Source: Flavobacterium cutihirudinis
Lineage (GTDB): Bacteria > Bacteroidota > Bacteroidia > Flavobacteriales > Flavobacteriaceae
Length of the DNA: 64,000 bases
Assembly (NCBI RefSeq): GCF_003385895.1
Contig: NZ_QRDQ01000012.1
Span: 124,001 to 188,000, forward strand
Reading direction: 5' to 3'
In this document: positions 1 through 7,929 of the stretch, piece by piece
Numbering within the stretch: position 1 is the stretch's first letter
Layout: each line of letters begins with the position of its first letter
Made by a program: the position numbers and the translations under genes
Notes under the pieces: generated by a model
The model's input: only the letters and a program-made list of their open reading frames with translations
Told to the model about the DNA's origin: nothing
The model's database searches: none

Positions 1-185
1 CTGTTTTGCGTTGCGACGATTGTGTAAAATACCATTTGGAAACAAGTTATAAAGAAGGCGTTTCTAAAGAAGAAATGATGGAAGCAATGGGAATTGCAAC
101 TCTTGTTGGAGGAACAATTGTAATTCCGCATTTAAGAAGAGCTTACGAATTCTGGGAAGCACTTGAAGAACAAGGAAATAAATAA
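1..185 (+). CDS. AhpD-like carboxymuconolactone decarboxylase family protein (C-terminal part)
   Basis: Only the C-terminal 60 or so residues are inside the window; the start lies to the left. The frame with codons starting at position 3 reads VLRCDDCVKYHLETSYKEG and ends EALEEQGNK at the TAA at 183-185. The CxxCxxxH pattern (CDDCVKYH) is the redox/peroxidase signature of the AhpD/carboxymuconolactone decarboxylase fold, and the following helix (MMEAMGIATLVGG) fits the same family. Known members are small all-helical antioxidant or decarboxylase proteins, so the exact substrate cannot be told from this fragment. It lies 86 bases upstream of lptB on the same strand and could be co-transcribed with it. 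Confidence 0.8.
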   Translation, partial: VLRCDDCVKYHLETSYKEGVSKEEMMEAMGIATLVGGTIVIPHLRRAYEFWEALEEQGNK

Positions 186-194
186 TTGTTAATA

Positions 195-264
195 CGTTTA
201 ACTGTTGAATCGTTTATTCGTTAATTTGCAACGACTAAACGATTTATCGATTAAACGATTAAAC
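195..264. repeat. Short direct and inverted repeats upstream of lptB
   Basis: The gap between the AhpD-like gene and lptB holds the 9-mer TAAACGATT at 236-244 and again at 252-260, with its inverse AATCGTTTA at 208-216. Several alternative small hairpins are possible, and the region ends about 7 bases before the lptB start. It could be a weak terminator or attenuator, or a degenerate intergenic repeat. No function can be assigned. Confidence 0.45.
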
Positions 265-271
265 TAATAAA

Positions 272-1012
272 ATGAAATTAAGAGCCGATAATTTAATCAA
301 AACATACAAAGGCCGAAGTGTTGTAAAAGGAATTTCTGTTGAAGTAAATCAAGGGGAAATCGTGGGACTTTTAGGTCCGAATGGAGCTGGAAAAACTACT
401 TCTTTTTATATGATTGTAGGATTGGTAAAACCAAATCAAGGGAATATTTATCTTGACGATTTGAATATTACCGATTATCCGATGTACAAACGTGCTCAAC
501 AAGGAATTGGTTATTTGGCACAAGAAGCTTCCGTTTTTAGAAAATTAAGCATTGAAGATAATATCTTGAGTGTTTTGCAATTAACTAAACTTTCTAAAGA
601 AGCTCAAATTGCAAAAATGGAAAGTTTGATTGAAGAATTCAGTTTAGAGCATATTCGCACCAACCGAGGAGATTTACTTTCGGGAGGTGAGCGTCGTCGT
701 ACTGAAATTGCGCGTGCATTGGCTACTGATCCAAAATTCATTTTATTGGATGAACCTTTCGCCGGAGTTGACCCGGTTGCAGTTGAAGATATTCAGCGAA
801 TTGTTGCGCAATTAAAAAACAAAAATATCGGAATTCTAATTACCGATCACAACGTTCAGGAAACGCTAGCTATTACAGATAAAACATATTTGATGTTTGA
901 AGGAGGAATCCTTAAAGCAGGAGTTCCGGAAGAATTGGTTGAAGATGAAATGGTTCGCCGCGTTTATCTTGGACAAAACTTTGAACTTCGTAAGAAGAAA
1001 CTTGAATTTTAA
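272..1012 (+). CDS. lptB: LPS export ABC transporter ATP-binding protein LptB
   Basis: This is the cytoplasmic ATPase that powers LptFG extraction of lipopolysaccharide from the inner membrane toward the outer membrane. At 246 residues it has the usual LptB length. Visible motifs are Walker A GPNGAGKT (residues 35-42), the Q-loop glutamine (about Q84 in YLAQEASVF), the signature LSGGE (136-140), Walker B FILLDEP (156-162) and the switch histidine (about H193 in TDHNV). The early sequence LGPNGAGKTTSFYMIVGL and the phrase LLSGGERRR are typical of LptB rather than of other ABC ATPases. Its partners LptF and LptG are not in the window. Finding an LPS export gene beside a large O-antigen-like locus is consistent, but lptB is also a general housekeeping gene. 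Confidence 0.95.
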   Translation: MKLRADNLIKTYKGRSVVKGISVEVNQGEIVGLLGPNGAGKTTSFYMIVGLVKPNQGNIYLDDLNITDYPMYKRAQQGIGYLAQEASVFRKLSIEDNILSVLQLTKLSKEAQIAKMESLIEEFSLEHIRTNRGDLLSGGERRRTEIARALATDPKFILLDEPFAGVDPVAVEDIQRIVAQLKNKNIGILITDHNVQETLAITDKTYLMFEGGILKAGVPEELVEDEMVRRVYLGQNFELRKKKLEF

Positions 1013-1029
1013 GAAAAAGTATTCAGTCG

Positions 1030-1073
1030 CAGTCTCAGTTTACAGTCTCAACAGAAACTGAAAACTGAGACTG
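1030..1073. terminator. Inverted repeat between convergent genes, candidate bidirectional terminator
   Basis: CAGTCTCAGTTT (1030-1041) pairs perfectly with AAACTGAGACTG (1062-1073) across a 20-base loop, and extra CAGTTT/AAACTG copies inside the loop allow other pairings. It fills the 71-base gap between lptB (+) and the GH25 gene (-), which read toward each other. There is no long T-tract, so it may be an intergenic repeat element rather than a strong intrinsic terminator. Confidence 0.5.
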
Positions 1074-1083
1074 AGACTGCAAA

Positions 1084-1938
1084 CTATTCCACGGTAATAA
1101 ACTGCAATTGCTCTAAATCACCGTTGTAAATATTAACATCAACACGATGTTTGATTCCGGGCAGAGAGGCTTTTTCTGTAAACTGCCAAAATAACCAGTC
1201 GTCTTCAATTTTTTCTCGATAGAAATTGTAATTGGCAATCCAGAATAAATATTCGCTAAATTCTTCTTTTAAGAAATCAGAATAATATCTTTCACCCGAA
1301 TAAATTATCGGACGAACTTGATAATGTTTTTCAACTTTCGTTAACCAACGTTTCAATCCTTTTTTCAAACTGTCTAAAGGCTGGTTTTTTGGCAATTTTT
1401 CGATATCTAAAACTGGAGGTAAATCACCTTTTTGCAATTTTACCGTTTTTATAAAAAGATTCGCCTGCTCTATAGAATTTTCGTTGGGGCGATAATAATG
1501 GTACGCTCCACGCATAATTTTATTTTCTTTTGCACCTTCCCAATTTCTTTTAAATTGTCTGTCAACGTAATCATTTCCGGCTGTTGCTCTTATAAAGACA
1601 AATTGAACTGGATATTTCTCATCTAAAATTTCAACCTCATCCCAAGCAACTTTTCCCTGAAATTCTGACACATCAAATCCTACCACTTTTCCTTTGTGGT
1701 TTTCGAGAACCCTAATATTTCGTACATCCGAAAGATGTTTGTCTACCTCATCTTCTTCTAAAACTTTATCCGATTTAAATCCGAGATAATAGGCCAATCC
1801 AGCGCGATAATGATATATTGTTCCAACAAAAATTACTGCCAAAAAAGTAAATACGACAAACCGGATTACCTTGCTGAAAAAAGATCTTCCAGCCGGTTTT
1901 CTTGCATATGTTTTACGATAAGTTGTTTTTCTTGCCAT
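1084..1938 (-). CDS. Membrane-anchored GH25 lysozyme-like protein
   Basis: The protein is a predicted N-acetylmuramidase of glycoside hydrolase family 25, which cleaves the MurNAc-GlcNAc bond of peptidoglycan. The N-terminus is very basic and is followed by one hydrophobic segment (about residues 24-42), so the catalytic domain (about 83-284) should sit in the periplasm on a membrane anchor. The family hallmarks are visible: GFDVSEFQG with D89 at the first strand, and PPVLDIE giving the catalytic D-x-E pair (D178, E180). The YHYYR and YSGERYY stretches also fit the GH25 barrel. It ends 3' to 3' with lptB, with an inverted repeat between them, and its start is 10 bases from the end of pssA upstream. 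A role in cell-wall turnover is the simple reading. Confidence 0.85.
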   Translation of the reverse strand: MARKTTYRKTYARKPAGRSFFSKVIRFVVFTFLAVIFVGTIYHYRAGLAYYLGFKSDKVLEEDEVDKHLSDVRNIRVLENHKGKVVGFDVSEFQGKVAWDEVEILDEKYPVQFVFIRATAGNDYVDRQFKRNWEGAKENKIMRGAYHYYRPNENSIEQANLFIKTVKLQKGDLPPVLDIEKLPKNQPLDSLKKGLKRWLTKVEKHYQVRPIIYSGERYYSDFLKEEFSEYLFWIANYNFYREKIEDDWLFWQFTEKASLPGIKHRVDVNIYNGDLEQLQFITVE

Positions 1939-1948
1939 TAGAATACAA

Positions 1949-2665
1949 CTACTTTTTCAGAAACATATTATTTATGACTGACAACAATACATAAAAAACT
2001 ATGATAACAGGAATAGCACCAAATTGAAGTAACAGAAGCAAAACAAGAGATATTAGCAAAAACACAATTTGCAGTACATTATCCTTGAAAGTAAATTTTT
2101 TAATTTTTAGCGCAAAAAGCGGAATTTCAGCATTTAGGATATAAGCACTACATAAAGTAATCACTAATAAAACCCATTGGTTAGTCAAAATTTCAAGTAG
2201 TAAAAGTGACGAATCAGCATAAATATCCAAGACCACTTTCAAGCTAATAATAAAAAGTGCATTTGCAGGCGTTGGCAATCCAATAAATGAATCCGTCTGA
2301 CGTGTGTCAATATTAAAATTAGCCAAACGATAACAAGAACCTAGAGTTACAATAAATCCTAAAAAGGGAATAAAAGCACTTGTACCTAATTGATGCCCAC
2401 TATTAGCAAACATTGTGTACATTACATAACCAGGAGCAACTCCACTTGTTACCATATCGGCCAATGAATCCAGCTGCAAACCAAGCGGACTTGAAACTTT
2501 AAATAATCTGGCGAAAAAACCATCGAAAAAATCAAAAAAGATTCCTAAACAAACCATATAAAAAGCCATTTCATAATTGGCTTGAGATATAAAAACGACG
2601 GCTACACAGCCACAGAAAAGATTTATTAAGGTAATTAAATTAGGAATGTGTTTTTTAATATTCAT
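1949..2665 (-). CDS. pssA: CDP-diacylglycerol-serine O-phosphatidyltransferase
   Basis: This integral membrane enzyme condenses CDP-diacylglycerol with L-serine to give phosphatidylserine, the precursor of phosphatidylethanolamine. The CDP-alcohol phosphotransferase motif is complete: D45-x2-D48-G49-x2-A52-R53, then G62, D66 and D70, all in the first third of the 238-residue protein. About seven hydrophobic segments follow. The N-terminal IPNLITLINLFCG is characteristic of the PssA subfamily, which separates it from PgsA. It is divergently oriented to the PorV-like gene and is followed closely by the GH25 gene, probably in one transcript. Confidence 0.92.
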   Translation of the reverse strand: MNIKKHIPNLITLINLFCGCVAVVFISQANYEMAFYMVCLGIFFDFFDGFFARLFKVSSPLGLQLDSLADMVTSGVAPGYVMYTMFANSGHQLGTSAFIPFLGFIVTLGSCYRLANFNIDTRQTDSFIGLPTPANALFIISLKVVLDIYADSSLLLLEILTNQWVLLVITLCSAYILNAEIPLFALKIKKFTFKDNVLQIVFLLISLVLLLLLQFGAIPVIIVFYVLLSVINNMFLKK

Positions 2666-2693
2666 CTTTTTAAAATTTGATAATGCTAAGGGG

Positions 2694-2701
2694 CAAATTT
2701 A
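2694..2701 (-). promoter_or_regulatory. Candidate Bacteroidota -7 promoter box for pssA
   Basis: On the minus strand this reads TAAATTTG, matching the TAnnTTTG consensus of Bacteroidota housekeeping promoters, 29 bases before the pssA start. No good -33 TTG element was seen at the expected distance, so this is only a candidate. Confidence 0.4.
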
Positions 2702-2806
2702 GCATAATAACTGCATGTAAAATAGGTTTTCACAAGAGATTTTTAGACGAATCCTTCTGTTCTGCATTATTTAGCAAAAGGAACAAATTAGATGACTAAA
2801 AAATTA

Positions 2807-2814
2807 TATTTTTG
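2807..2814 (+). promoter_or_regulatory. Candidate Bacteroidota -7 promoter box for the PorV-like gene
   Basis: TATTTTTG matches TAnnTTTG exactly. It overlaps the most distal possible TTG start (2812) of the following gene, which argues that translation really starts further downstream, at the TTG at 2857. The -33 element is not clear. Confidence 0.4.
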
Positions 2815-2856
2815 ATAAAAATTAAAAACAGGCCTCAGTCTGCAAATAAACATCAG

Positions 2857-3924
2857 TTGAAAAAACTTTTTGCGCTTTTATTATTTTGGAGTTTTACTAC
2901 ACAGTATGCACAAACCGTTCGGAAATATTCGAATGAGTTTATGAATATTGGCGTTGATGCAGCAGCATTAGGAATGTCTAGTGCAGTTGTTGCTTCTACA
3001 AACGATGTTAATTCAGTTTACTGGAATCCGGCAGGCCTTACTCATCTTGAAGACCATCAAATTTCACTAATGCACGCAAATTATTTTGCCAATATCGCGC
3101 AATACGATTACATAGGATATGCAAGTCCGATTGATGATCGAAGCGCATGGGGAATCTCAATGATTCGTTTTGGTGTCGATGATATTATGGATACTACTCA
3201 GTTAATAGACAATCAGGGAAATATCGACTATAACCGAATCAGCTTGTTCTCGACTGCTGATTATGGATTCACATTTTCATATGCCCGAAAATTGCCTGTT
3301 GAAGGTTTTCAATACGGAGTAAATGCCAAAATAATTAGGCGAATTATCGGAAAATTTGCTAATTCTTGGGGTTTTGGTTTTGATGCTGGTTTACAGTTTG
3401 AACGTAATGACTGGAAATTTGGGTTGATGCTTCGTGATATTACCACGACGTATAATGTCTGGAATATTGACGAGGAAGAATACGCAAAAATTGCGAATGC
3501 TATTCCGGGAGAAAACAACGAACTGCCTGAAAGTACTGAGATTACTTTACCAAAAGCACAATTAGGAGTTTCAAAAAAGTTTGATTTTCACAACGATTAT
3601 AGTCTTTTAGTTGCAACAAATTTAAATATGCGATTTGAACAGACAAACGATATTATTTCTTCAAAAGTTGTAAGTATCGATCCTGCTGTTGGTTTTGAAT
3701 TTGGTTACACCGATCTTGTTTTTTTAAGAGCCGGTGCTGGAAATTTTCAAAACGTAACACAATTAGATAATACAGAAAAGGTCAATTTTCAACCCAATAT
3801 CGGACTTGGATTTAAATATAAAGGCATTCAGGTAGATTACGCCTTAACTGACTTAGGAAACCAAAGCACAGCCTTATATTCTAATATTTTTTCTTTAAAA
3901 GTAGATTTAGGTATCTTTAGATAA
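2857..3924 (+). CDS. PorV/PorQ-family outer membrane protein
   Basis: This looks like an outer-membrane beta-barrel of the PorV/PorQ family, whose best-known members take part in the type IX secretion system of Bacteroidota. After the signal peptide the protein has GVDAAALGMSSAVVA and SVYWNPAGL, the FadL-like N-terminal phrase of this family. Many alternating hydrophobic strands follow, and it ends in the aromatic-rich FSLKVDLGIFR typical of barrels. The open frame extends to a TTG at 2812 (370 residues). I chose the in-frame TTG at 2857 because it gives a clean signal peptide, MKKLFALLLFWSFTTQYAQ, and because a promoter box covers 2807-2814. That makes 355 residues. Whether it is PorV itself, a paralog or an unrelated porin cannot be decided here. 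Confidence 0.75.
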   Translation: MKKLFALLLFWSFTTQYAQTVRKYSNEFMNIGVDAAALGMSSAVVASTNDVNSVYWNPAGLTHLEDHQISLMHANYFANIAQYDYIGYASPIDDRSAWGISMIRFGVDDIMDTTQLIDNQGNIDYNRISLFSTADYGFTFSYARKLPVEGFQYGVNAKIIRRIIGKFANSWGFGFDAGLQFERNDWKFGLMLRDITTTYNVWNIDEEEYAKIANAIPGENNELPESTEITLPKAQLGVSKKFDFHNDYSLLVATNLNMRFEQTNDIISSKVVSIDPAVGFEFGYTDLVFLRAGAGNFQNVTQLDNTEKVNFQPNIGLGFKYKGIQVDYALTDLGNQSTALYSNIFSLKVDLGIFR

Positions 3925-3963
3925 TATTTACAAAACCATTAAACTTCTTAAAAATTTGAAATT

Positions 3964-5100
3964 ATGAAAAATGTCATTTTCAAAAAAACACTTTTCCCTT
4001 TACTATTATTATTAAGTTTTATTGGTTTCAGCCAAAATTTACCTTTATCAAAAGACGCCAAAATTAGTGTTATCACTTGTGGTTTAGGCAATGAAACCTA
4101 TTCTTATTTTGGTCATACTGCCATTCGTGTTGCTGATCCTGCAAACAATATTGATCTGGTCTACAACTATGGAGCTTTTGATTTTAGAACGCCAAACTTT
4201 GTGGCCAAATTTGCGAAAGGAGACTTGCAATATTTTGTGGTGGTCCATCCATTTGTAGATTTCATGAATGAATACAATTATGAACAAAGAAGTGTTTTTG
4301 AACAGGAATTGATTATTCCACAAGATTTAAAACAGAAGCTTTTTGATAATTTGAATACTACTTTATTGTCTGAAGATCGTTTCTATACTTATAAATTTAT
4401 AGATAAAAACTGTACCTCGATGGTTGTGGATATTATTAACAAAACCCTAAATGGAAAAATAATTACTAAAAAAGGTAATACTGACATTACCTATCGTTCT
4501 ATTTTATTCCCTTACTTTGACGGACATTTTTATGACAAACTAGGTACCAGCATTATTTTTGGAACTAAAGTAGATCAATTAGGAACAAAAATATTTTTGC
4601 CTTTTGAATTGAAAAACAGTTTGGACAAAACTATTTTTCAGGGCCATCCTTTAGCAACAAAAAGTGAGACTCTTTTGAGTTTTGAGAAAGAAACACCAAC
4701 ATCATGGTGGAATAATGTTTACACTTATCTTTTTATACTTGGCTTTGTAGTTTTGGCACAAAATAAAATAGTCGACAAAATCTATCTTTTTATTTTGTCT
4801 TTAATGGGGTTCTTCTTTGTAGTAGTTGGATTCTATTCTTTTCATCACGAATTAGCGATGAATTATAATGTCCTTTTGTTTAGTCCGCTTTTACTGATTT
4901 TGATTGTTTTTTCGATTACGAAAAACAAAAGATGGACATATCGATTTGCAGTTTTACACCTTCTTTTTCTAGTTGTTTACACTTTATTTCTATTAAACAA
5001 AGCCCACTTATTTATTGTTTTGCCAATGATTATTACAAGCGGATTTGTTTTAGTAAGAGTCGCTCTCAGAAACAAAAAACGCATTCCGATAATTATCTAA
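3964..5100 (+). CDS. DUF4105 domain membrane protein
   Basis: A signal peptide (about residues 1-24, ending FIGFSQ) is followed by a DUF4105 domain (about 30-240) and then roughly five membrane segments in the C-terminal third. DUF4105 proteins look like members of the papain/NlpC-P60-like cysteine hydrolase fold. The candidate catalytic residues are H51 in SYFGHTAIRV and C150 in DKNCTSM. The fold assignment is family knowledge and no substrate is known to me. It starts 39 bases after the PorV-like gene on the same strand, so the two are probably an operon. It stops 4 bases from the end of the convergent glycosylphosphotransferase gene, and no obvious terminator fits in that space. Confidence 0.75.
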   Translation: MKNVIFKKTLFPLLLLLSFIGFSQNLPLSKDAKISVITCGLGNETYSYFGHTAIRVADPANNIDLVYNYGAFDFRTPNFVAKFAKGDLQYFVVVHPFVDFMNEYNYEQRSVFEQELIIPQDLKQKLFDNLNTTLLSEDRFYTYKFIDKNCTSMVVDIINKTLNGKIITKKGNTDITYRSILFPYFDGHFYDKLGTSIIFGTKVDQLGTKIFLPFELKNSLDKTIFQGHPLATKSETLLSFEKETPTSWWNNVYTYLFILGFVVLAQNKIVDKIYLFILSLMGFFFVVVGFYSFHHELAMNYNVLLFSPLLLILIVFSITKNKRWTYRFAVLHLLFLVVYTLFLLNKAHLFIVLPMIITSGFVLVRVALRNKKRIPIII

Positions 5101-5104
5101 ATTA

Positions 5105-6499
5105 TTACTGCCCGCGATAAAACAAAACGGTTGTAAAGGTTTTAAAAGTAATGCTTAAATCAAGAAAAACGCTTCGGTGTTTGATATAATATAAATCATA
5201 TTGAAGTTTAATCAAACTTTCTTCAATAGATTCACCATAAGAATAATTAACCTGAGCCCAACCAGTCAATCCAGGTTTTATTACGTGTCGGGTTTCATAA
5301 AAAGGCATAATTTCGGCAATTTCTTTAACGAAAAAAGGTCGTTCCGGTCGAGGACCAATTATAGCCATGTCTCCTTTCAGAATATTGATAAACTGAGGCA
5401 ATTCATCAAGACGCGATTTGCGCATAAATCTACCAAAAGGCGTTATTCTTTTATCATTTGAAGTTGCAAAAGCAACTCCATTTGCTTCAGAATTACTGAT
5501 CATTGTTCTGAACTTATATATCTCAAAAACTTCTCCGTGTTTACCTACACGCTCTTGTGTATAAAACAAACTTCCTTTATTACCTATAAGATTTCCTATA
5601 AAAATAAAAGGAATAAACAGCCCACAAAAAACGAGTCCAATAATCGACATAACGAATTCAAAAAAACGTATTACAAACAAATACAGTTTATTATTATTAC
5701 TGCGGCTAAATGGAAAAAAGCGGTAAAAATCACGTGTTATATAATGCACTGGAATTCGATATGTTTTGCTTTCGTATACCTGTGTATACTCTCTAATGAT
5801 ATTTCCGGATTCCAATAAATGGAGCAACTGTTGATACAATTCCGCAGTTATTCCGTCCGTTTTTTGAGATGCAATCACTATTTCCGAAACATAGTTTTTG
5901 CTTACAAACGATTCTAAATCTTCTTTTTTAATCTCTTTTACATAATGAAATTTTGAATCCGCTTCTGAAACAGAATCCGAATTTACAAAACCAATTATCT
6001 TATAGTGCGGATCTACATTTTCAAGTCCCAGTACCAATTCCTCTACCTGATCCTGATCACAAATTAAAATTACACTTTGTGAAAAACGATGAGAAGCCAG
6101 AAAAACTGCATAACAAACACGCCACAGCAATAATGAACCAAGAATAGTAAAATAAAAAATCAGAATTACAATACGTTGCTTTGGAAGCTCAGGAGAAAAA
6201 ATCGGTGTAAACAAATAAACCAAAACTGAAGTTGTCACAGTCAGAATAACACTTCTAAGAATTTGAAATTGGTTACTAGAAACCTGGAGATTGTACATCT
6301 CGAAAATTGCTCCGAAAATAAGTACATAGACAACCAACAAAAGTGGTCTCAAGAAATGAGACAGATCTAACACAAAATATTGATAGTCAAATAACAAACT
6401 CAACAAATACAAACCTGACAATAAAAAAAAGGCATCACAGATACGCAGTAGTATTTTTCTTTCTGAAATTTCGAAATGCATTTTCTTATTGGCAACCAT
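5105..6499 (-). CDS. Polyprenyl glycosylphosphotransferase (WbaP/WcaJ type)
   Basis: This is a predicted initiating enzyme that transfers a sugar-1-phosphate from a UDP-sugar to undecaprenyl phosphate at the cytoplasmic face. The N-terminal half has four or five membrane segments, then a CoA-binding-like soluble domain (about 140-250), a further hydrophobic hairpin (about 275-305) and a C-terminal bacterial sugar transferase domain. That domain carries YKFRTM, RKSRLDELPQ with the Asp-Glu catalytic pair, GDMAIIGPRPERP and the KPGLTGWAQV phrase. At 464 residues it is the long polytopic form. It is the last gene of the locus, preceded by a 59-base gap with its own candidate promoter box. The sugar transferred (Glc, Gal or other) cannot be read from sequence. 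Confidence 0.9.
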   Translation of the reverse strand: MVANKKMHFEISERKILLRICDAFFLLSGLYLLSLLFDYQYFVLDLSHFLRPLLLVVYVLIFGAIFEMYNLQVSSNQFQILRSVILTVTTSVLVYLFTPIFSPELPKQRIVILIFYFTILGSLLLWRVCYAVFLASHRFSQSVILICDQDQVEELVLGLENVDPHYKIIGFVNSDSVSEADSKFHYVKEIKKEDLESFVSKNYVSEIVIASQKTDGITAELYQQLLHLLESGNIIREYTQVYESKTYRIPVHYITRDFYRFFPFSRSNNNKLYLFVIRFFEFVMSIIGLVFCGLFIPFIFIGNLIGNKGSLFYTQERVGKHGEVFEIYKFRTMISNSEANGVAFATSNDKRITPFGRFMRKSRLDELPQFINILKGDMAIIGPRPERPFFVKEIAEIMPFYETRHVIKPGLTGWAQVNYSYGESIEESLIKLQYDLYYIKHRSVFLDLSITFKTFTTVLFYRGQ

Positions 6500-6533
6500 G
6501 TATTCAGTTTTTTTTAAACGCTATGATTTGGAG

Positions 6534-6541
6534 CAAATGTA
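6534..6541 (-). promoter_or_regulatory. Candidate -7 promoter box for the glycosylphosphotransferase gene
   Basis: The minus strand reads TACATTTG, which matches TAnnTTTG, 35 bases before the ATG at 6499. If real, the initiating transferase can be expressed separately from the upstream glycosyltransferase genes. No clear -33 element was found. Confidence 0.35.
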
Positions 6542-6558
6542 TCATAAAAAAATTGATA

Positions 6559-7929
6559 TTAATCGATAGATTTTTCATCATTTTCGGGAATTTTAACCTG
6601 TATAGAAAGAAGAGACAATGCATAAATGAAAGCCGGTGCAGCAATTCGCATAGCAGCATGATTGATGGTTAGAAACCAAAAAACGAAAAAGGATAAAAAA
6701 TACAAATGTTGTTTATTATTAAAATAAAGAACAAAGGGAGTTAATAGAAGTATAAATAATCCAAAAACCCCGGACAAACCATGCTCACTAAGCATTCTTG
6801 AAATCTCATTATGGGCAGCAGAAGCATGACCTGTTGATTCTTCTCGTAGTTGCTTTCCCATTCCTGCACCAATTCCTGTTATAGGATTTTCAAAAAATAA
6901 TTTTAAATCTGTATCTATAATTGCCTCGCGCCCTCCAAGTCTATCTTTTTTTACTCGCCCTTTAGCGTCCTGGTTAGCATATCGTTTTTCTATAAGACCT
7001 CTTGTCTGCATAGAACTATATCCCCAAATCCCAACAGCCATTAAAGCAGTGAGAGCAAAAACGAGAACAAATGCACCTTTACCTTTACTGTTTGAAAAAT
7101 AATATAGTAAAAACAGCAAAGCCAGTATCATAACCGCTCCTGTAATGATACCCCCTCTTGAAAAAGTAACAATACCTCGATAAGTAATAAAAATGAATAA
7201 TACTCCGTTTAAAAGTATTGTTAATTTTGATTTTGAAAATAAAATCAGCTGTGTAAAAAAAACAAACATTCCTAAACCTAAAATAGTCGATACCTGATTG
7301 GGGCCAAAACCTCCAGAAGTTTCAAAATTAGACGCAGTTCCTCTTACTACATCTTTTACACTTGGATTGTACAAAAATAAATACGCAACAGTCGAAACAA
7401 TTGGCAATCCAATTGCTATCAGAAGATTTTGTAACTGCGAAAAAAGCAATCTTTTTTTAAAAGTATAAATAGAAGCAATTGCTAAACAGAATGGTCCTGA
7501 TAAATTAAAAACTAAAGCTTTTTTAATATCTAAATCAAGATTTTCGACGGCAGTTGTAACCAAGATTCCAGGTATCAATAAAAGTAAAAGAATAATATAT
7601 ACAAACGAACTAATTGAAAAATTACTAAAAAACATTCCGAGTAACATAAAAAACATCACTAGAAATTTTACGTATTCATTATTAAAATTACCTCCCGTCA
7701 TCCTTAAAAAAACCTCAACACCAACAAGATAGGCTGCAACAAACAATACCTCATTATTCTTATTTTGATTTCGAACAACAATTAAAAACCCGAAAATAGG
7801 TATTAACAATGCATAAATCTTAGACAAAAATGGCACAACAAAAATTATCAAAGCAATGATTATATGAATCAGAATGAGAGAACTGTATGACAATGATTTA
7901 CTTTTCATTCTTGCAATTTCTATATTCAA
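6559..7929 (-). CDS. O-antigen ligase/polymerase-like membrane protein (Wzy_C family)
   Basis: This polytopic protein has about eleven or twelve membrane segments and belongs to the WaaL/Wzy/PglL superfamily. The large periplasmic loop (about residues 315-385) holds ENPITGIGAGMG and then SAAHNEISRMLSEHG. The conserved histidine in the HNE context is the family hallmark. Known members either ligate O-antigen from undecaprenyl diphosphate to lipid A-core or polymerise repeat units. A separate EpsG/Wzy-like protein is encoded at 52.2 kb, so a ligase role is attractive, but the two functions cannot be told apart by sequence. The ATG at 7929 overlaps the upstream glycosyltransferase by 32 bases; an ATG at 7908 is an alternative. 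Confidence 0.82.
   Translation of the reverse strand: MNIEIARMKSKSLSYSSLILIHIIIALIIFVVPFLSKIYALLIPIFGFLIVVRNQNKNNEVLFVAAYLVGVEVFLRMTGGNFNNEYVKFLVMFFMLLGMFFSNFSISSFVYIILLLLLIPGILVTTAVENLDLDIKKALVFNLSGPFCLAIASIYTFKKRLLFSQLQNLLIAIGLPIVSTVAYLFLYNPSVKDVVRGTASNFETSGGFGPNQVSTILGLGMFVFFTQLILFSKSKLTILLNGVLFIFITYRGIVTFSRGGIITGAVMILALLFLLYYFSNSKGKGAFVLVFALTALMAVGIWGYSSMQTRGLIEKRYANQDAKGRVKKDRLGGREAIIDTDLKLFFENPITGIGAGMGKQLREESTGHASAAHNEISRMLSEHGLSGVFGLFILLLTPFVLYFNNKQHLYFLSFFVFWFLTINHAAMRIAAPAFIYALSLLSIQVKIPENDEKSID

Noticed and set aside
1432-1626. Open frame on the plus strand inside the GH25 gene
   Set aside because: It overlaps a well supported minus-strand gene, has no recognisable domain and low-complexity aromatic content.
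5537-5818. Plus-strand open frame of 93 codons opposite the glycosylphosphotransferase
   Set aside because: It is antisense to a gene with clear family motifs and encodes a Lys/Asn-rich composition typical of an opposite-strand shadow.
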